DNA of 64,000 nt from Streptomyces blattellae (GTDB taxonomy: Bacteria > Actinomycetota > Actinomycetes > Streptomycetales > Streptomycetaceae), in assembly GCF_009709555.1 (NCBI RefSeq), contig NZ_WJBG01000225.1, forward strand, positions 1-64,000. Direction: 5' to 3'. A model generated the notes under the pieces. That model did not search any database. It was given only the letters and a program-made list of their open reading frames with translations, and was not told where the DNA came from. Both the position numbers and the translations under genes were made by a program. Positions 1-8,038 of this stretch are shown piece by piece; within the stretch, counting starts at the first letter, position 1; each line of letters opens with the position of its first letter.

Positions 1-316
1 GGACCTGCCGCGATACGCCGTCCCCCGACCACGACCCCACCGCGACCGTTCGCCCAACACAGCGGCCGCACCACGACTCAGCCCCCGCGCAGGACCCTGC
101 CCGCATCCAGCCGCCCGACCCGATCCACGTCCTCCCGCCCCCCGTACCCTCACCACCACCGCCGGCCCGACCCCGCCCCAGCCGCTCCGCCGGACCTGCC
201 GCGATACGCCGTCCCCCGACCACGACCCCACCGCGACCGTTCGCCCAACACAGCAGCCGCACCACGACTCAGCCCCCGCGCGGGCCCCTGTCCGCATCCA
301 GTCGGCCGACGCGGTC
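1..316. repeat. Imperfect 191-bp-period direct duplication covering the rpiB-like 3' end
   Basis: Bases 1 to about 125 recur at 192 to about 316, nearly identical over the first 100 bp. The right-hand copy runs into the last 15 or so codons of the RpiB-like gene that ends at 269. The left copy is therefore a degenerate duplicate of that gene's tail plus its downstream flank. Nothing else is seen in 1-268. Confidence 0.7.
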
Positions 317-730
317 CACGTTCTCGCGGTCCTCCGCGTCCTCGCTGGCCGTGCCGGCGAACCAGGCGTCGAGGATCTCCTTGAGCAGGGGTTCGGAGGT
401 CAGGCGCAGGCTGAGCGCCAGCACGTTGGCGTCGTTCCAGCGGCGGGCGCCGTCGGCGGTGTAGGCGTCGGTGCACAGGGCCGCCCGCACCCCCGGCACC
501 TTGTTCGCGGCGATCGACGCGCCGGTACCGGTCCAGCAGCACACCACCGCCTGGTCCGCCGCCCCGGCGACGACATCCCGCGCCGCCGCCTCCGAACACG
601 CCGCCCACTGCGGGTCGTCCCCGGTGTGCAGCGCCCCGTGCGTCACCACCTCGTGGCCGCGTGCGCGCAGCTCCGCGACGAGGGCCCGGGCCACGGGTTC
701 GTCCATGTCCGAGGAAACGGAGATCCGCAT
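269..730 (-). CDS. RpiB/LacAB-family sugar-phosphate isomerase
   Basis: A 153-aa protein of the ribose-5-phosphate isomerase B family, soluble enzymes that interconvert aldose and ketose phosphates. The N-terminal strand MRISVSSDMDE and the block WTGTGASIAANKVPGVRAAL match the family's substrate-binding signature (GTG followed by SIAANKVPG). The length is normal, with a low-complexity Arg/Gly/Asp tail of about 20 residues that is also duplicated downstream. It lies 69 bp after an ATP-grasp gene on the same strand, so the two may be co-transcribed. The dihydroxyacetone kinase operon starts 1.5 kb away on the other strand. RpiB-like isomerases that act on tetrulose phosphates do occur next to Dha-type kinases, so the substrate need not be ribose 5-phosphate. 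That link is inference. Confidence 0.85.
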   Translation of the reverse strand: MRISVSSDMDEPVARALVAELRARGHEVVTHGALHTGDDPQWAACSEAAARDVVAGAADQAVVCCWTGTGASIAANKVPGVRAALCTDAYTADGARRWNDANVLALSLRLTSEPLLKEILDAWFAGTASEDAEDRENVDRVGRLDADRGPRGG

Positions 731-799
731 GTCCGTGAGCCTACCGGTGTGGTGCCGGGCGGGCGATGCGGTCGAGGATCGTCGGCGGTGGGCCGATCC

Positions 800-1774
800 T
801 CATCGGCAGTCCAGGAGAACATCCGGTTCCTGCGATCCGCTTCCCGCTGCGAGGGCGTCGAGGTGGGCCTGGATGTACGGCTTGGCGACCGTGTCGAGTT
901 CGCCGTCCACGAAGGCGGGCTGGACGTTGACCTCGAAGACGACGCCTCCGTTCTCGACGGCCAGGTCGACGCCGGCGAAGGGCAGTCCGACCGAGGCGGT
1001 GGCGGCCACGGCGAGGTCGGCGAGTCGGGTGGGGAGGTCGTGCGGGGCGATGGGGACGGCGGTGGCGCCCTGGCAGGTGTTGCAGGGGGTGTCGGGCTCT
1101 GGCTGGAGGTGTTCGCGGGCGTGGACGACCCCGCCGCCCAGGACGAAGACCCGGAACTGGTGGCGCCAGCCGTCGGAGGTGACGTTTCCCGCGTCCCGGG
1201 ACAGCATCCAGGCGGTGCGGCGAGCGGCGTAGAACGTGGTGGCGCGCTCCAGCTGATCGCCGGTCGTGATGTGGAAGACGTCGTTGCCGCCGGTCCCGAC
1301 CACCGGTCGCGCCCAGGTGTCCCGGCCGAGCTTGTCGAAGGCGGCGGCAGCCTCGTGCGGATCCGGCGCGGACAGGACGACGGTCTCCATGTGGGCGATG
1401 CCGTCCCGCCGGAAGCGCTCCACCGTCAGACTCTTCTCCGTGGCGGCCCGCCAGGCGGTCACACCGGTGCCCAGGGTCACCACGTCATGGCAGGCGAGGA
1501 GGTGCTGGAAGCCCGCGAGCGCACGGCGGCGGTGCGGCGGGATCTCGTACAGGACGACGATGTCGGGCACCAAGCGCAGTTCCTGCTCCGGGACTTCGAG
1601 GCATAAGCGGTCGCCGTCACGGACGCCGATGCCGGTACCGCCCACGGCGAAGTGCCGGGCGTCGACACGGACCGGCGGCCCGCCGGTGAGCAGTTCCACG
1701 GCCCGGGCGAGGACATCCCCGCACCCTTCGGGCGACGTGGGGTCGGTGATCAGGGCGATGCACGGTCGGGACAC
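800..1774 (-). CDS. RimK-like ATP-grasp ligase
   Basis: Predicted 324-aa ATP-grasp protein. The GTG at 1774 is preferred because a GGAGG sits about 5 bp upstream and the protein then begins with a Rossmann-like strand (RPCIALITDP). An in-frame ATG at 1879 would add 35 Arg/Pro-rich residues. The C-terminal GVDLAVENGGVVFEVNVQPAF carries the conserved D...E.N residues that bind Mg-ATP in RimK, DdlB and glutathione-synthetase-like folds. ATP-grasp enzymes join a carboxylate to an amine or thiol through an acyl phosphate. The acceptor cannot be read from the sequence. The gene precedes the RpiB-like isomerase on the same strand. Confidence 0.75.
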   Translation of the reverse strand: MSRPCIALITDPTSPEGCGDVLARAVELLTGGPPVRVDARHFAVGGTGIGVRDGDRLCLEVPEQELRLVPDIVVLYEIPPHRRRALAGFQHLLACHDVVTLGTGVTAWRAATEKSLTVERFRRDGIAHMETVVLSAPDPHEAAAAFDKLGRDTWARPVVGTGGNDVFHITTGDQLERATTFYAARRTAWMLSRDAGNVTSDGWRHQFRVFVLGGGVVHAREHLQPEPDTPCNTCQGATAVPIAPHDLPTRLADLAVAATASVGLPFAGVDLAVENGGVVFEVNVQPAFVDGELDTVAKPYIQAHLDALAAGSGSQEPDVLLDCR

Positions 1775-2282
1775 AGCGGCCTCCAGCGGTACTCGACGCG
1801 CACGGTTGCCGCGCACCGGCGGTGATGCGGCCCGGACGCTGTCACGGGGTGTCGTTACACGCGGGGCGGTCATCGGCACCCGTCGCTCTTCACGCCGCGC
1901 CGGTCTGCGACCCGTGCCGGAACCGGACGGTGGCCGGGCCTGGATAGCCGGTGACCACGAGGTGGGGCTCGCCCTGCCGGATTCGTGCCGCAGGGCCGTG
2001 GCGCCACACTGTAGGCGCGCGGCGGGAGCCCGTACCAGGGCGCACGAACAGCCGCCTCCTGCCCCTTTCCCTGCGCCCTCCGCCCCCTTCCGTGCGCCCT
2101 GCCGGACGGGGAGGGGACCGCGCCGGTAGCGCCGCGGAGTGCCCGCCCACGTGACCAGCGCCGCCGAAGCATCGATACTGCCGGGAGCGGCTTCCGGGAC
2201 CGTCGGTCCACAGCACAGTCATGCCTGACGGTCCGCGGGGCAGGTACGAGGTCAGGTCAGCCGGGCTCATCAGGAGGTTCCC
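1775..2282. other. Gene-free divergent intergenic region before dhaK
   Basis: No convincing coding sequence is seen; open frames here are Arg/Pro-rich shadows. It must hold the promoters of the ATP-grasp gene (-) and dhaK (+). A perfect 10-bp palindrome GTGGCGCCAC lies at 1998-2007, and a strong ribosome site AGGAGG at 2271-2276 precedes dhaK. No clear -35/-10 pair is assigned. Confidence 0.5.
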
Positions 2283-3275
2283 ATGAAGATGTTGATCAAC
2301 GTCCCGGAGACCGTGGTCGCGGACGCCTTGCGCGGCATGGCGGCGGCCCATCCCGAGCTGACGGTCGACGTGGAGAACCGGGTGATCGTACGGCGGGACG
2401 CGCCCGTCGCCGGGAAGGTCGCCCTGGTCTCCGGCGGCGGTTCGGGGCACGAGCCGCTGCACGGCGGATTCGTGGGTCCCGGGATGCTCTCCGCGGCCTG
2501 TCCGGGCGAGGTGTTCACGTCGCCGGTGCCGGACCAGATGGTGCGGGCCGCCGCGGCCGTGGACAGCGGGGCGGGTGTGCTGTTCATCGTGAAGAACTAC
2601 ACGGGTGACGTGCTCAACTTCGACATGGCGGCCGAACTCGCCGAGGACGAGGGCATCCAGGTCGCGAAGGTCCTCGTCAACGACGACGTGGCGGTCACCG
2701 ACAGCCTCTACACGGCCGGGCGGCGCGGCACCGGTGCCACGCTGTTCGTGGAGAAGATCGCGGGCGCTGCCGCCGAGGCGGGGATGCCGTTGGAGCGCGT
2801 CGAGTCGCTCGCCCGTCAGGTCAACGAGAACTCCCGCAGTTTCGGTGTGGCGCTGAGCGCCTGCACGACCCCGGCCAAGGGCAGCCCCACGTTCGATCTG
2901 CCGCCCGGCGAGCTGGAGTTGGGCATCGGCATCCATGGCGAGCCCGGCCGTGAGCGGCGGGCGATGATGACGTCGGGCGAGATCGCGGACTTCGCCGTGA
3001 ACGCGGTGCTGGAGGACCTCGACCCCCGCAACCCCGTCCTGGCGCTGGTCAACGGCATGGGCGCGACTCCGCTGCTCGAACTGTACGGCTTCAGCGCGGA
3101 GGTGCAGCGGGTACTCACCGCGCGGGGTGTCGCCGTCGCCCGCACCCTCGTCGGCAACTACGTCACCTCGCTCGACATGGCCGGCGCCTCGGTCACCCTG
3201 TGCCAGATCGACGAGGAAACGCTGGGGCTGTGGGACGCGCCGGTGAAGACACCGGGCCTGCGCTGGGGCATGTGA
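2283..3275 (+). CDS. dhaK: Dihydroxyacetone kinase subunit DhaK
   Basis: A 330-aa substrate-binding subunit of the PEP-dependent dihydroxyacetone kinase. DhaK holds dihydroxyacetone as a covalent hemiaminal on a histidine, while DhaL donates the phosphate. His218 in GIGIHGEPG falls at exactly the same number as the E. coli covalent His. His56 in GGGSGHEPLHGG and Asp109 in YTGDVLNF match the E. coli catalytic residues. The length is normal. A strong AGGAGG lies 6 bp before the ATG. It is the first gene of dhaK-dhaL-dhaM. The product, dihydroxyacetone phosphate, enters glycolysis. Confidence 0.96.
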   Translation: MKMLINVPETVVADALRGMAAAHPELTVDVENRVIVRRDAPVAGKVALVSGGGSGHEPLHGGFVGPGMLSAACPGEVFTSPVPDQMVRAAAAVDSGAGVLFIVKNYTGDVLNFDMAAELAEDEGIQVAKVLVNDDVAVTDSLYTAGRRGTGATLFVEKIAGAAAEAGMPLERVESLARQVNENSRSFGVALSACTTPAKGSPTFDLPPGELELGIGIHGEPGRERRAMMTSGEIADFAVNAVLEDLDPRNPVLALVNGMGATPLLELYGFSAEVQRVLTARGVAVARTLVGNYVTSLDMAGASVTLCQIDEETLGLWDAPVKTPGLRWGM

Positions 3276-3321
3276 ACCCGGCGCGGGCGCAGTCAACGCA
3301 CCTACCACGCAAGGAGATCCA

Positions 3322-3921
3322 GTGCTCGACGCCGATTTCTTCCGCCGTTGGATGGCGGCGACGGCCGTGTCCGTCGACCGGGAGGCGGAACGGCTCACCG
3401 CTCTCGACTCGCCCATCGGGGACGCCGACCACGGCAGCAACCTGCGGCGCGGGTTCACCGCGGTGACCGCCACGCTGGAGAAGGAGGCCCCGGACACGCC
3501 CGGCGGCGTCCTCACCCTGGCCGGCCGGCAGTTGATCTCGACCGTGGGCGGCGCTTCGGGGCCGCTGTACGGAACGCTGCTGCGCCGCACCGGCAAGGCC
3601 CTCGGGGACGCGGCCGAGGTGAGCGGGGAGGAGTTCGCGTCCGCGCTGCGCACCGGCGTGCAGGCGGTGATGACGCTGGGCGGGGCCGTGCCCGGCGACA
3701 AGACGATGATCGACGCGCTGGTGCCGGCCGTGGACGCCCTCGACGACTCCTTCGCCGCGGCCCGCGCCGCCGCCGAGCAAGGGGCCCTCGCCACAACGCC
3801 GTTGCAGGCCCGCAAGGGCAGGGCGAGTTATCTCGGTGAGCGCAGCATCGGGCACCAGGATCCCGGTGCCACCTCGTCGGCGCTGCTGATCGCGGCCCTT
3901 GCGGAGGCGGGCGGTGAGTGA
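3322..3921 (+). CDS. dhaL: Dihydroxyacetone kinase subunit DhaL
   Basis: A 199-aa ADP-binding subunit. The Asp triad that coordinates Mg and ADP is present as D29, D34 and D36 in LDSPIGDADHG, and the helical-barrel signature TVGGASGPLYGT follows. In the PTS-type enzyme ADP stays bound and is re-phosphorylated by DhaM. The gene begins at GTG 3322 with AAGGAG upstream, 46 bp after dhaK. It overlaps dhaM by 8 bp, so translation is probably coupled. Confidence 0.95.
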   Translation: MLDADFFRRWMAATAVSVDREAERLTALDSPIGDADHGSNLRRGFTAVTATLEKEAPDTPGGVLTLAGRQLISTVGGASGPLYGTLLRRTGKALGDAAEVSGEEFASALRTGVQAVMTLGGAVPGDKTMIDALVPAVDALDDSFAAARAAAEQGALATTPLQARKGRASYLGERSIGHQDPGATSSALLIAALAEAGGE

Positions 3922-4324
3922 CGGCAAGCTCGTCGGGATCGTGCTGGTGTCGCACAGCGCGCAGGTCGCCGCGTCGGTGGCCGAGCTGGCGCAGGCGCTC
4001 GCGGGCGGCGGCACGGCGGTGCCCGTCGCCCCCGCGGGCGGCACCGAGGGCGGCGAACTCGGCACCAGCGCCGAACTGATCGCCGCTGCGGCCACGTCCG
4101 TGGACCGGGGCGCGGGCGTCGCCGTCCTCACCGACCTCGGCAGCGCGGTGCTGACGGTGAAGGCCCTGCTCGCGGAGGGCGACGAACTCCCTGACGGTAC
4201 GCGGCTCGTGGACGCTCCCTTCGTCGAGGGCGCGGTCGCCGCGGTCGTCACGGCGGCGACGGGAGCCGATCTTGCGGCGGTGGAGGCGGCGGCTGTGGAG
4301 GCGTACACGTATCGGAAGGTGTGA
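3914..4324 (+). CDS. dhaM: DhaM, PTS-type phosphoryl donor to DhaL
   Basis: A 136-aa EIIA-like protein starting at GTG 3914, overlapping dhaL by 8 bp. His14 in IVLVSHSAQVA corresponds to the phosphohistidine of E. coli DhaM. The pattern TDLGSAVLTVKALL is typical of the EIIA(Man)-like fold. It is the short single-domain version, without the HPr and EI-like domains of E. coli DhaM, so it must receive phosphate from the cell's general HPr. Its presence makes this a PEP-dependent rather than an ATP-dependent kinase. Confidence 0.93.
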   Translation: MSDGKLVGIVLVSHSAQVAASVAELAQALAGGGTAVPVAPAGGTEGGELGTSAELIAAAATSVDRGAGVAVLTDLGSAVLTVKALLAEGDELPDGTRLVDAPFVEGAVAAVVTAATGADLAAVEAAAVEAYTYRKV

Positions 4325-4348
4325 GGAGCCGTGGACCCCCAACCGGGC

Positions 4349-4860
4349 CTACGTGAGCCGCTCTTCCACGACGGCGAGGCCGAGCGGGACAACGCCGGGA
4401 TCATGAACCGGATGTCGGCGCGGCGCTCGGCGAGGTGAGCGAGGCGGAGTGGAAGCGGGTCCTCCGGGTCGACCTGACCGCTCCGTTCCTGTCTGTTCCT
4501 GTCCGTCCCTGTCCGCTTCTGCTGACGCGTGCGGTACTGCCGCACATTCCGGAGGCGGGCCGGGGGCCGTCGTGAACACGGCCTCCGAGTCCGGTCTGCT
4601 GGGCAACGCGGCGGGCGCCGCGTTCAGGGCGTCGAAGCAGGGCATCCGGGCGAACGGGCGGCACGCAGACCGCCCTCGTGGTGGACGCCGATCAGAGCGC
4701 CCACGGCCCCGCCGCGCTGGGCCCGCACTTCGTCGACATCGGCATGCCGTCCCGGCCCGAGGGGCAGGCCGCCGCCATCGTCTTCCTCGCCTGGACGCGG
4801 CGAACAACGTCAATGGCGTGACCCTGCCCGTCGACGGCGGCTGGGCAGGGGTCTGGCCTC
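4349..4860 (+). pseudogene. Decayed short-chain dehydrogenase/reductase
   Basis: SDR pieces occur in order across shifting frames: NAGIMNR (the NNAG motif), EVSEAEWKRVLRVDLTAPFL, LLTRAVLPH, VVNTASESGLLGNAAGAAF followed by SKQG, and the SDR C-terminus NGVTLPVDGGWAGV near 4811-4850. A TGA ends one frame after the ITRAVLPH-like block. Three to four imperfect 10-bp units (GTTCCTGTCC type, 4485-4524) are inserted between the APFL and LTRAVLP blocks, adding about ten residues. The catalytic YxxxK reads FRASK, so the Tyr is lost. A dead gene, strand clear. Confidence 0.75.
4485..4524. repeat. 10-bp tandem repeat inside SDR pseudogene
   Basis: Units GTTCCTGTCT, GTTCCTGTCC, GTCCCTGTCC and a degraded fourth lie head to tail. 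They interrupt the normally contiguous SDR helix between VDLTAPFL and LTRAVLP. Confidence 0.6.
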
Positions 4861-4895
4861 CGCGCGGCGTCCGGGCGAGAGCGCCCGCTTCCGGC

Positions 4896-5600
4896 TCACC
4901 GCCCCCGCACGAACTGCCTGGCCAGCCGCTCCCCGACGAGGACGGCTCCGGCGTGGTCCTCGATGGGCCTGACCCGGCTGTCCTTGAACACGATGTAGGT
5001 GACGCCTGAATCCGTGCCGCCGCCCCGCGGGTCGGGGTCGACACCCAGGGCCTGGGCGGTGGCGTAGGACGCCTCGCCGATGAGGTCGTGCGGGCCGGTG
5101 TCGCCCACGACGGCGTACTGGACCCGGTCCCCGTGGACCACGGCGGCCACCGCGCCTCCGGCGACTCCGTGGGCACGGTGGTCCCAGATGGAACCGGGGA
5201 CGGGCACGACGATGTACGGGAGGCGCTCGGCGTCCAACTGGCTGCCGTCGGACTGCTGATAGGCCGTGGTATCGGAGAAGTGCGGGTCGGCCCGGGCGTT
5301 GCAGTGCGGGCCGGGCCGGCCGTCGCAGTCGATGTCGAGGTCGGCCTTCCAGAAGACGGCGCCCTCGGTGCCGCACACCGCGATGGTCGCGGGCGCGTCG
5401 GCATCGCTGCGATAGCGGCCCTTGGAGACGGGGACGCAGTCCCGCACTCTGGCCAGCAGGTCGGCGGCGCTGACAGCGCTGTCGCGCCGCACTTCCGGCA
5501 GTCCTTCCCGGACGGCAGGTTCGGCGCGGGGAGCGGAGTACGCCGTCGGAGCGAGCACGGCGCAACTGGCCACGACCAGCACAAGGGACTGGACACGCAC
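4896..5600 (-). CDS. Secreted GH75-type chitosanase
   Basis: A 234-aa exported protein. The start is GTG 5600 with GAGGAG 9-10 bp upstream; in-frame sequence continues far upstream but does not look coding. Residues 1-23 form a signal peptide (VRVQSLVLVVASCAVLAPTAYSA). The rest resembles the glycoside hydrolase family 75 chitosanase domain: VFWKADLDIDCDGRPG, then LPYIVVPVP, then AAVVHGDRVQYAVVGDTGP and IGEASYATAQALG, with conserved acidic residues at the D-I-D-C-D cluster and in GDTGP. GH75 enzymes cut chitosan outside the cell. The family call is from recalled motifs. Confidence 0.75.
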   Translation of the reverse strand: MRVQSLVLVVASCAVLAPTAYSAPRAEPAVREGLPEVRRDSAVSAADLLARVRDCVPVSKGRYRSDADAPATIAVCGTEGAVFWKADLDIDCDGRPGPHCNARADPHFSDTTAYQQSDGSQLDAERLPYIVVPVPGSIWDHRAHGVAGGAVAAVVHGDRVQYAVVGDTGPHDLIGEASYATAQALGVDPDPRGGGTDSGVTYIVFKDSRVRPIEDHAGAVLVGERLARQFVRGR

Positions 5601-6257
5601 GATGTGGGGGCCTCTCCTCGGGGACACTGACGGTCGCCCGGCCCAATCTGGTGCCGTTTCGATCTTGCGTCCAGCATTGGCGGTCCGGAGGGCGCATGTC
5701 TCTGAAGATCCGACCGGGGCCGGGTGGCCGGACCCGATCGGCTCCGGCCACCCGGCCGCTCGCGCCGGCGCGGGATCAGCGACGACAGCGTTCCGCGCCA
5801 CCGGCATGAACTCCCGATTCCGCAAGGGAAGTTCCGCCGCGAGGAGCTTCAGCATACGTAACTCCGCCAGGAGGCGGGCCAACGACCGGCCTCTTGATGT
5901 GATCACGTCACTGACGTCATATTGGTTCGGACCATTGCTGTCGTGCCGCCCCTTGGAGGCAGAGACGTGCGACACGTGCCCCCTCCCCTTGCGGATCCGG
6001 GCGAAGCTGCCGGACGGTACCTGGGGCGGCTTCTCGGCGGAACGCACGGTGACGACCGGCGGTTAGGTCCTGTCCGGCGGATCACGGCGGCGCCGCGCTC
6101 TTCCGCCGCACGAAGGAGCCCGTCACCTGTCCGGGCGCGGTCCGCATGCGGGACGGACGGGGGGCACGTTGGCTTTCCCTGTGGCAGCACGGGCGTTTCC
6201 CCGACCTCGGCGGCGCTAGGGATGTACCGCCAACCGTGCCGCCGGAGGGCAGTCCAC
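5601..6257. other. Gene-free region with one strong hairpin and a possible promoter
   Basis: No gene is supported. It contains the 15-bp-arm hairpin at 5718-5757, a candidate + strand promoter TTGATG (5894-5899) with 17 bp to TCATAT (5917-5922), and short palindromes GTGATCAC (5899-5906) and TGACGTCA (5912-5919). The candidate promoter could drive the exported protein starting at 6258. Confidence 0.45.
5718..5757. terminator. Perfect 15-bp inverted repeat, probable orphan terminator
   Basis: GGCCGGGTGGCCGGA (5718-5732) is mirrored exactly at 5743-5757 around a 10-nt loop. There is no T-run, which is usual in Streptomyces terminators. No intact gene ends just before it on either strand, so it may have outlived a deleted gene. 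Confidence 0.55.
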
Positions 6258-6791
6258 ATGCGCAACAGATCGCTACTCCTCCGCTCCGGCCTCACCGTGG
6301 CAGCCGCCGCCGCGCTGCCGCTTCCGCTGGCCGCGGGATCGACCGCCGCCACGGGGATCTCCGTGAGTACCAGCGGATCCACGGTCTCCGTCACGACCAG
6401 CGCGTGCACCCAGATCAACGGCCACTGGGGCACCGCCTCCCTCCTCAACAGCAGCCAGGCGAACTTCGCCCAGGGACGGCAGGTCGCGCTGTCCGGGACG
6501 AGCACCCAGCAGAACGCCGCCTGGTCCAGCGTGAGTCCTGGCACTTACACCGTCATCGTCATGTGCTCGAACAACAACACCGCGGGCACCCAGTCCGTGA
6601 TCGTCTCGGCGGCCTCCACCCCCACGATCTCCGCCACGGCCTCACCGTCCCGCGGCGTGATGGGCGGCATGGGCGGCGGGAGCACGGACTACGGCACCCT
6701 CACCCTGGTGGCGGGCGGGGCGCTGGTGGGCACCGGAATCGCCGCCACCGTCTGGTACCTGCGCCGCCGCTCACGGCCCTCCCGGCTCTGA
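6258..6791 (+). CDS. Exported, membrane-anchored surface protein of unknown function
   Basis: A 177-aa protein. I chose the ATG at 6258 because it places a signal peptide (MRNRSLLLRSGLTVAAAAALPLPLAAG) at the N-terminus. The middle is Ser/Thr/Asn-rich and beta-like (SVSTSGSTVSVTTSACTQ, then SPGTYTVIVMCSNN), with two cysteines that may form a disulfide. A Gly-rich linker follows, then one C-terminal transmembrane helix (TLVAGGALVGTGIAATVWYL) and an Arg-rich tail. This layout fits a cell-surface protein with an extracellular domain tethered at the C-terminus. I do not recognise the family. A terminator hairpin follows at once. Confidence 0.75.
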   Translation: MRNRSLLLRSGLTVAAAAALPLPLAAGSTAATGISVSTSGSTVSVTTSACTQINGHWGTASLLNSSQANFAQGRQVALSGTSTQQNAAWSSVSPGTYTVIVMCSNNNTAGTQSVIVSAASTPTISATASPSRGVMGGMGGGSTDYGTLTLVAGGALVGTGIAATVWYLRRRSRPSRL

Positions 6792-6804
6792 CCGCGGACG
6801 CCGC

Positions 6805-6835
6805 GCCGCCTCACCGGCCGATGCGGTGAGGCGGC
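6805..6835. terminator. Bidirectional terminator hairpin
   Basis: GCCGCCTCACCG (6805-6816) pairs perfectly with 6824-6835 over a 7-nt loop. It sits between the convergent genes ending at 6791 (+) and 6890 (-). Confidence 0.75.
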
Positions 6836-6889
6836 CCGCTGTCATGCTCTCGCGACGTCAGGAGCGGACGTACGCCCCCCCTGGCCCGG

Positions 6890-7264
6890 CTACCGGTTCT
6901 CCAGCCGCAGATGCAGTTCCGTCTCCTGGTCACCGGACGCACCGGTGGCCTCGTGCACGGAGAACAGCGAGTCGAGGGTGACACGGAACCGGTCGACCGC
7001 CCAGTAGCCGCCCTGCACGTCGGCCTCGACGGACGACTGCAGCCGGGCCGGGAGGGCACCCTCGTGGGCATCGGCGACGTCGAAGGTGCCGAGCCACACG
7101 GTCGGGCGGGTGTCCGAAGCCTCCTCCGGTACGTCGTCGGCGCACCGGTCGGACGCGAAGCACGCGCACAGTGTGTCGAACACGATCCGGGCGTCGTCCT
7201 TGGAACATCCGCTGATCTCCACCGAGACGTGTTCCGGGTGCGATCGCTCGCCGATCATCATGAC
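6890..7264 (-). CDS. Conserved hypothetical protein
   Basis: A 124-aa cytoplasmic protein starting at ATG 7264 or 7261; GAGAGGAG lies 5 bp upstream. There is no signal peptide or membrane segment. It starts IGERSHPEHVSVEISGCSKDDA and has three cysteines in the first half (ISGCSKDD, LCACF), a Trp-Leu-Gly strand and a C-terminal LHLRLEN. I do not recognise the family. The alternation of beta strands with a D-A-x-x-V-F-D-T-L helix suggests a small alpha/beta fold. Confidence 0.65.
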   Translation of the reverse strand, partial: VMMIGERSHPEHVSVEISGCSKDDARIVFDTLCACFASDRCADDVPEEASDTRPTVWLGTFDVADAHEGALPARLQSSVEADVQGGYWAVDRFRVTLDSLFSVHEATGASGDQETELHLRLENR

Positions 7265-7398
7265 CGCTCCTCTCGTGGCCGCGCTGCGGTGGCGCGGGCC
7301 CCGAGTGACCGCGCCCGCCTCCAGCAAACCACCATCTCGCCGAAGCGCACGACGGGCGGGGACTCAGCTCCGCGTGAACCGGTACGTCTTGCTGTCCG

Positions 7399-7728
7399 TC
7401 AGTTCGAGCTGCCCGAGTCCCGCTGGTACGGCTCGATGTAGTGCCCGTCGTACGTGGCGTCGGGGTCGCCGACGTGGTTCCAGCCACGGCTGAGCACGTC
7501 GAGGGGGATGGTGCCGATGCCGGTGTAGCGGTTGGGGCTGTTCGCCGGCGCCTCGACGGAGGTCAGGCCCTGGCTCTCGGTCAGCGGATCGGCGCGGTCG
7601 GATCCCACCTCGGTCCAGGTGTCCGCGGCGGAGGCGGGCGGGGCGGCGGACAGCACGACGGCGGCGGCGAGGGCGACGACACCGGTCAAGGCGGCGTGAC
7701 AACGTTGCCAGGCGGCAGGCAGGCGCAT
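7399..7728 (-). CDS. Small secreted protein of unknown function
   Basis: A 109-aa protein. Residues 1-35 form a typical signal peptide (Arg near the start, hydrophobic core LTGVVALAAAVVLSAAPP, ASA/AD cleavage site). The mature part is about 74 residues, polar, with Trp, Tyr and Asp (DPDATYDGHYIEPYQ). There are no cysteines after the signal and no recognised domain. It is divergent from the PAS/SpoIIE phosphatase gene. Confidence 0.6.
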   Translation of the reverse strand: MRLPAAWQRCHAALTGVVALAAAVVLSAAPPASAADTWTEVGSDRADPLTESQGLTSVEAPANSPNRYTGIGTIPLDVLSRGWNHVGDPDATYDGHYIEPYQRDSGSSN

Positions 7729-8038
7729 GGGGCGACTCCTCGTGGGGGTGGGGGTGGGGTGCCGCTCGGCGGACAGTGTGGCGTGAGCGTGTCGTCATGT
7801 ACAGACCAAATACAGAGCGGGAGGTGTCCGTTCGACGACGGATCCCTACGCGGCGACGGTTCGCTTCCTCACGGCTCCGATCACTTCCTGACCACTTCAC
7901 CGGACGGGCGGCGCCGTGTTGAGGGATGGTGGAGGAGGGCGGCCGTGGCATCACGGAATCGGTAGAACGCGGTAGAACAAGGGGTGCCACGGCACGGGGG
8001 AAGACGTGCCGTGGCACAGAACGAAGGCGGTGCGTGCG
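7729..8038. other. Divergent intergenic region with direct repeats and a large hairpin
   Basis: No gene is seen. It holds a direct repeat CGGTAGAAC (about 7961-7978) and, next to the phosphatase start, the inverted repeat described at 7984-8017. Confidence 0.5.
7984..8017. promoter_or_regulatory. 13-bp perfect inverted repeat in the leader of the PAS/SpoIIE gene
   Basis: GTGCCACGGCACG (7984-7996) is mirrored exactly at 8005-8017 around an 8-nt loop, ending 21 bp before the ATG at 8039. The position suits an operator or an RNA hairpin next to the ribosome site. It is too close to the next gene to be only an upstream gene's terminator, and no gene ends before it. Confidence 0.55.
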
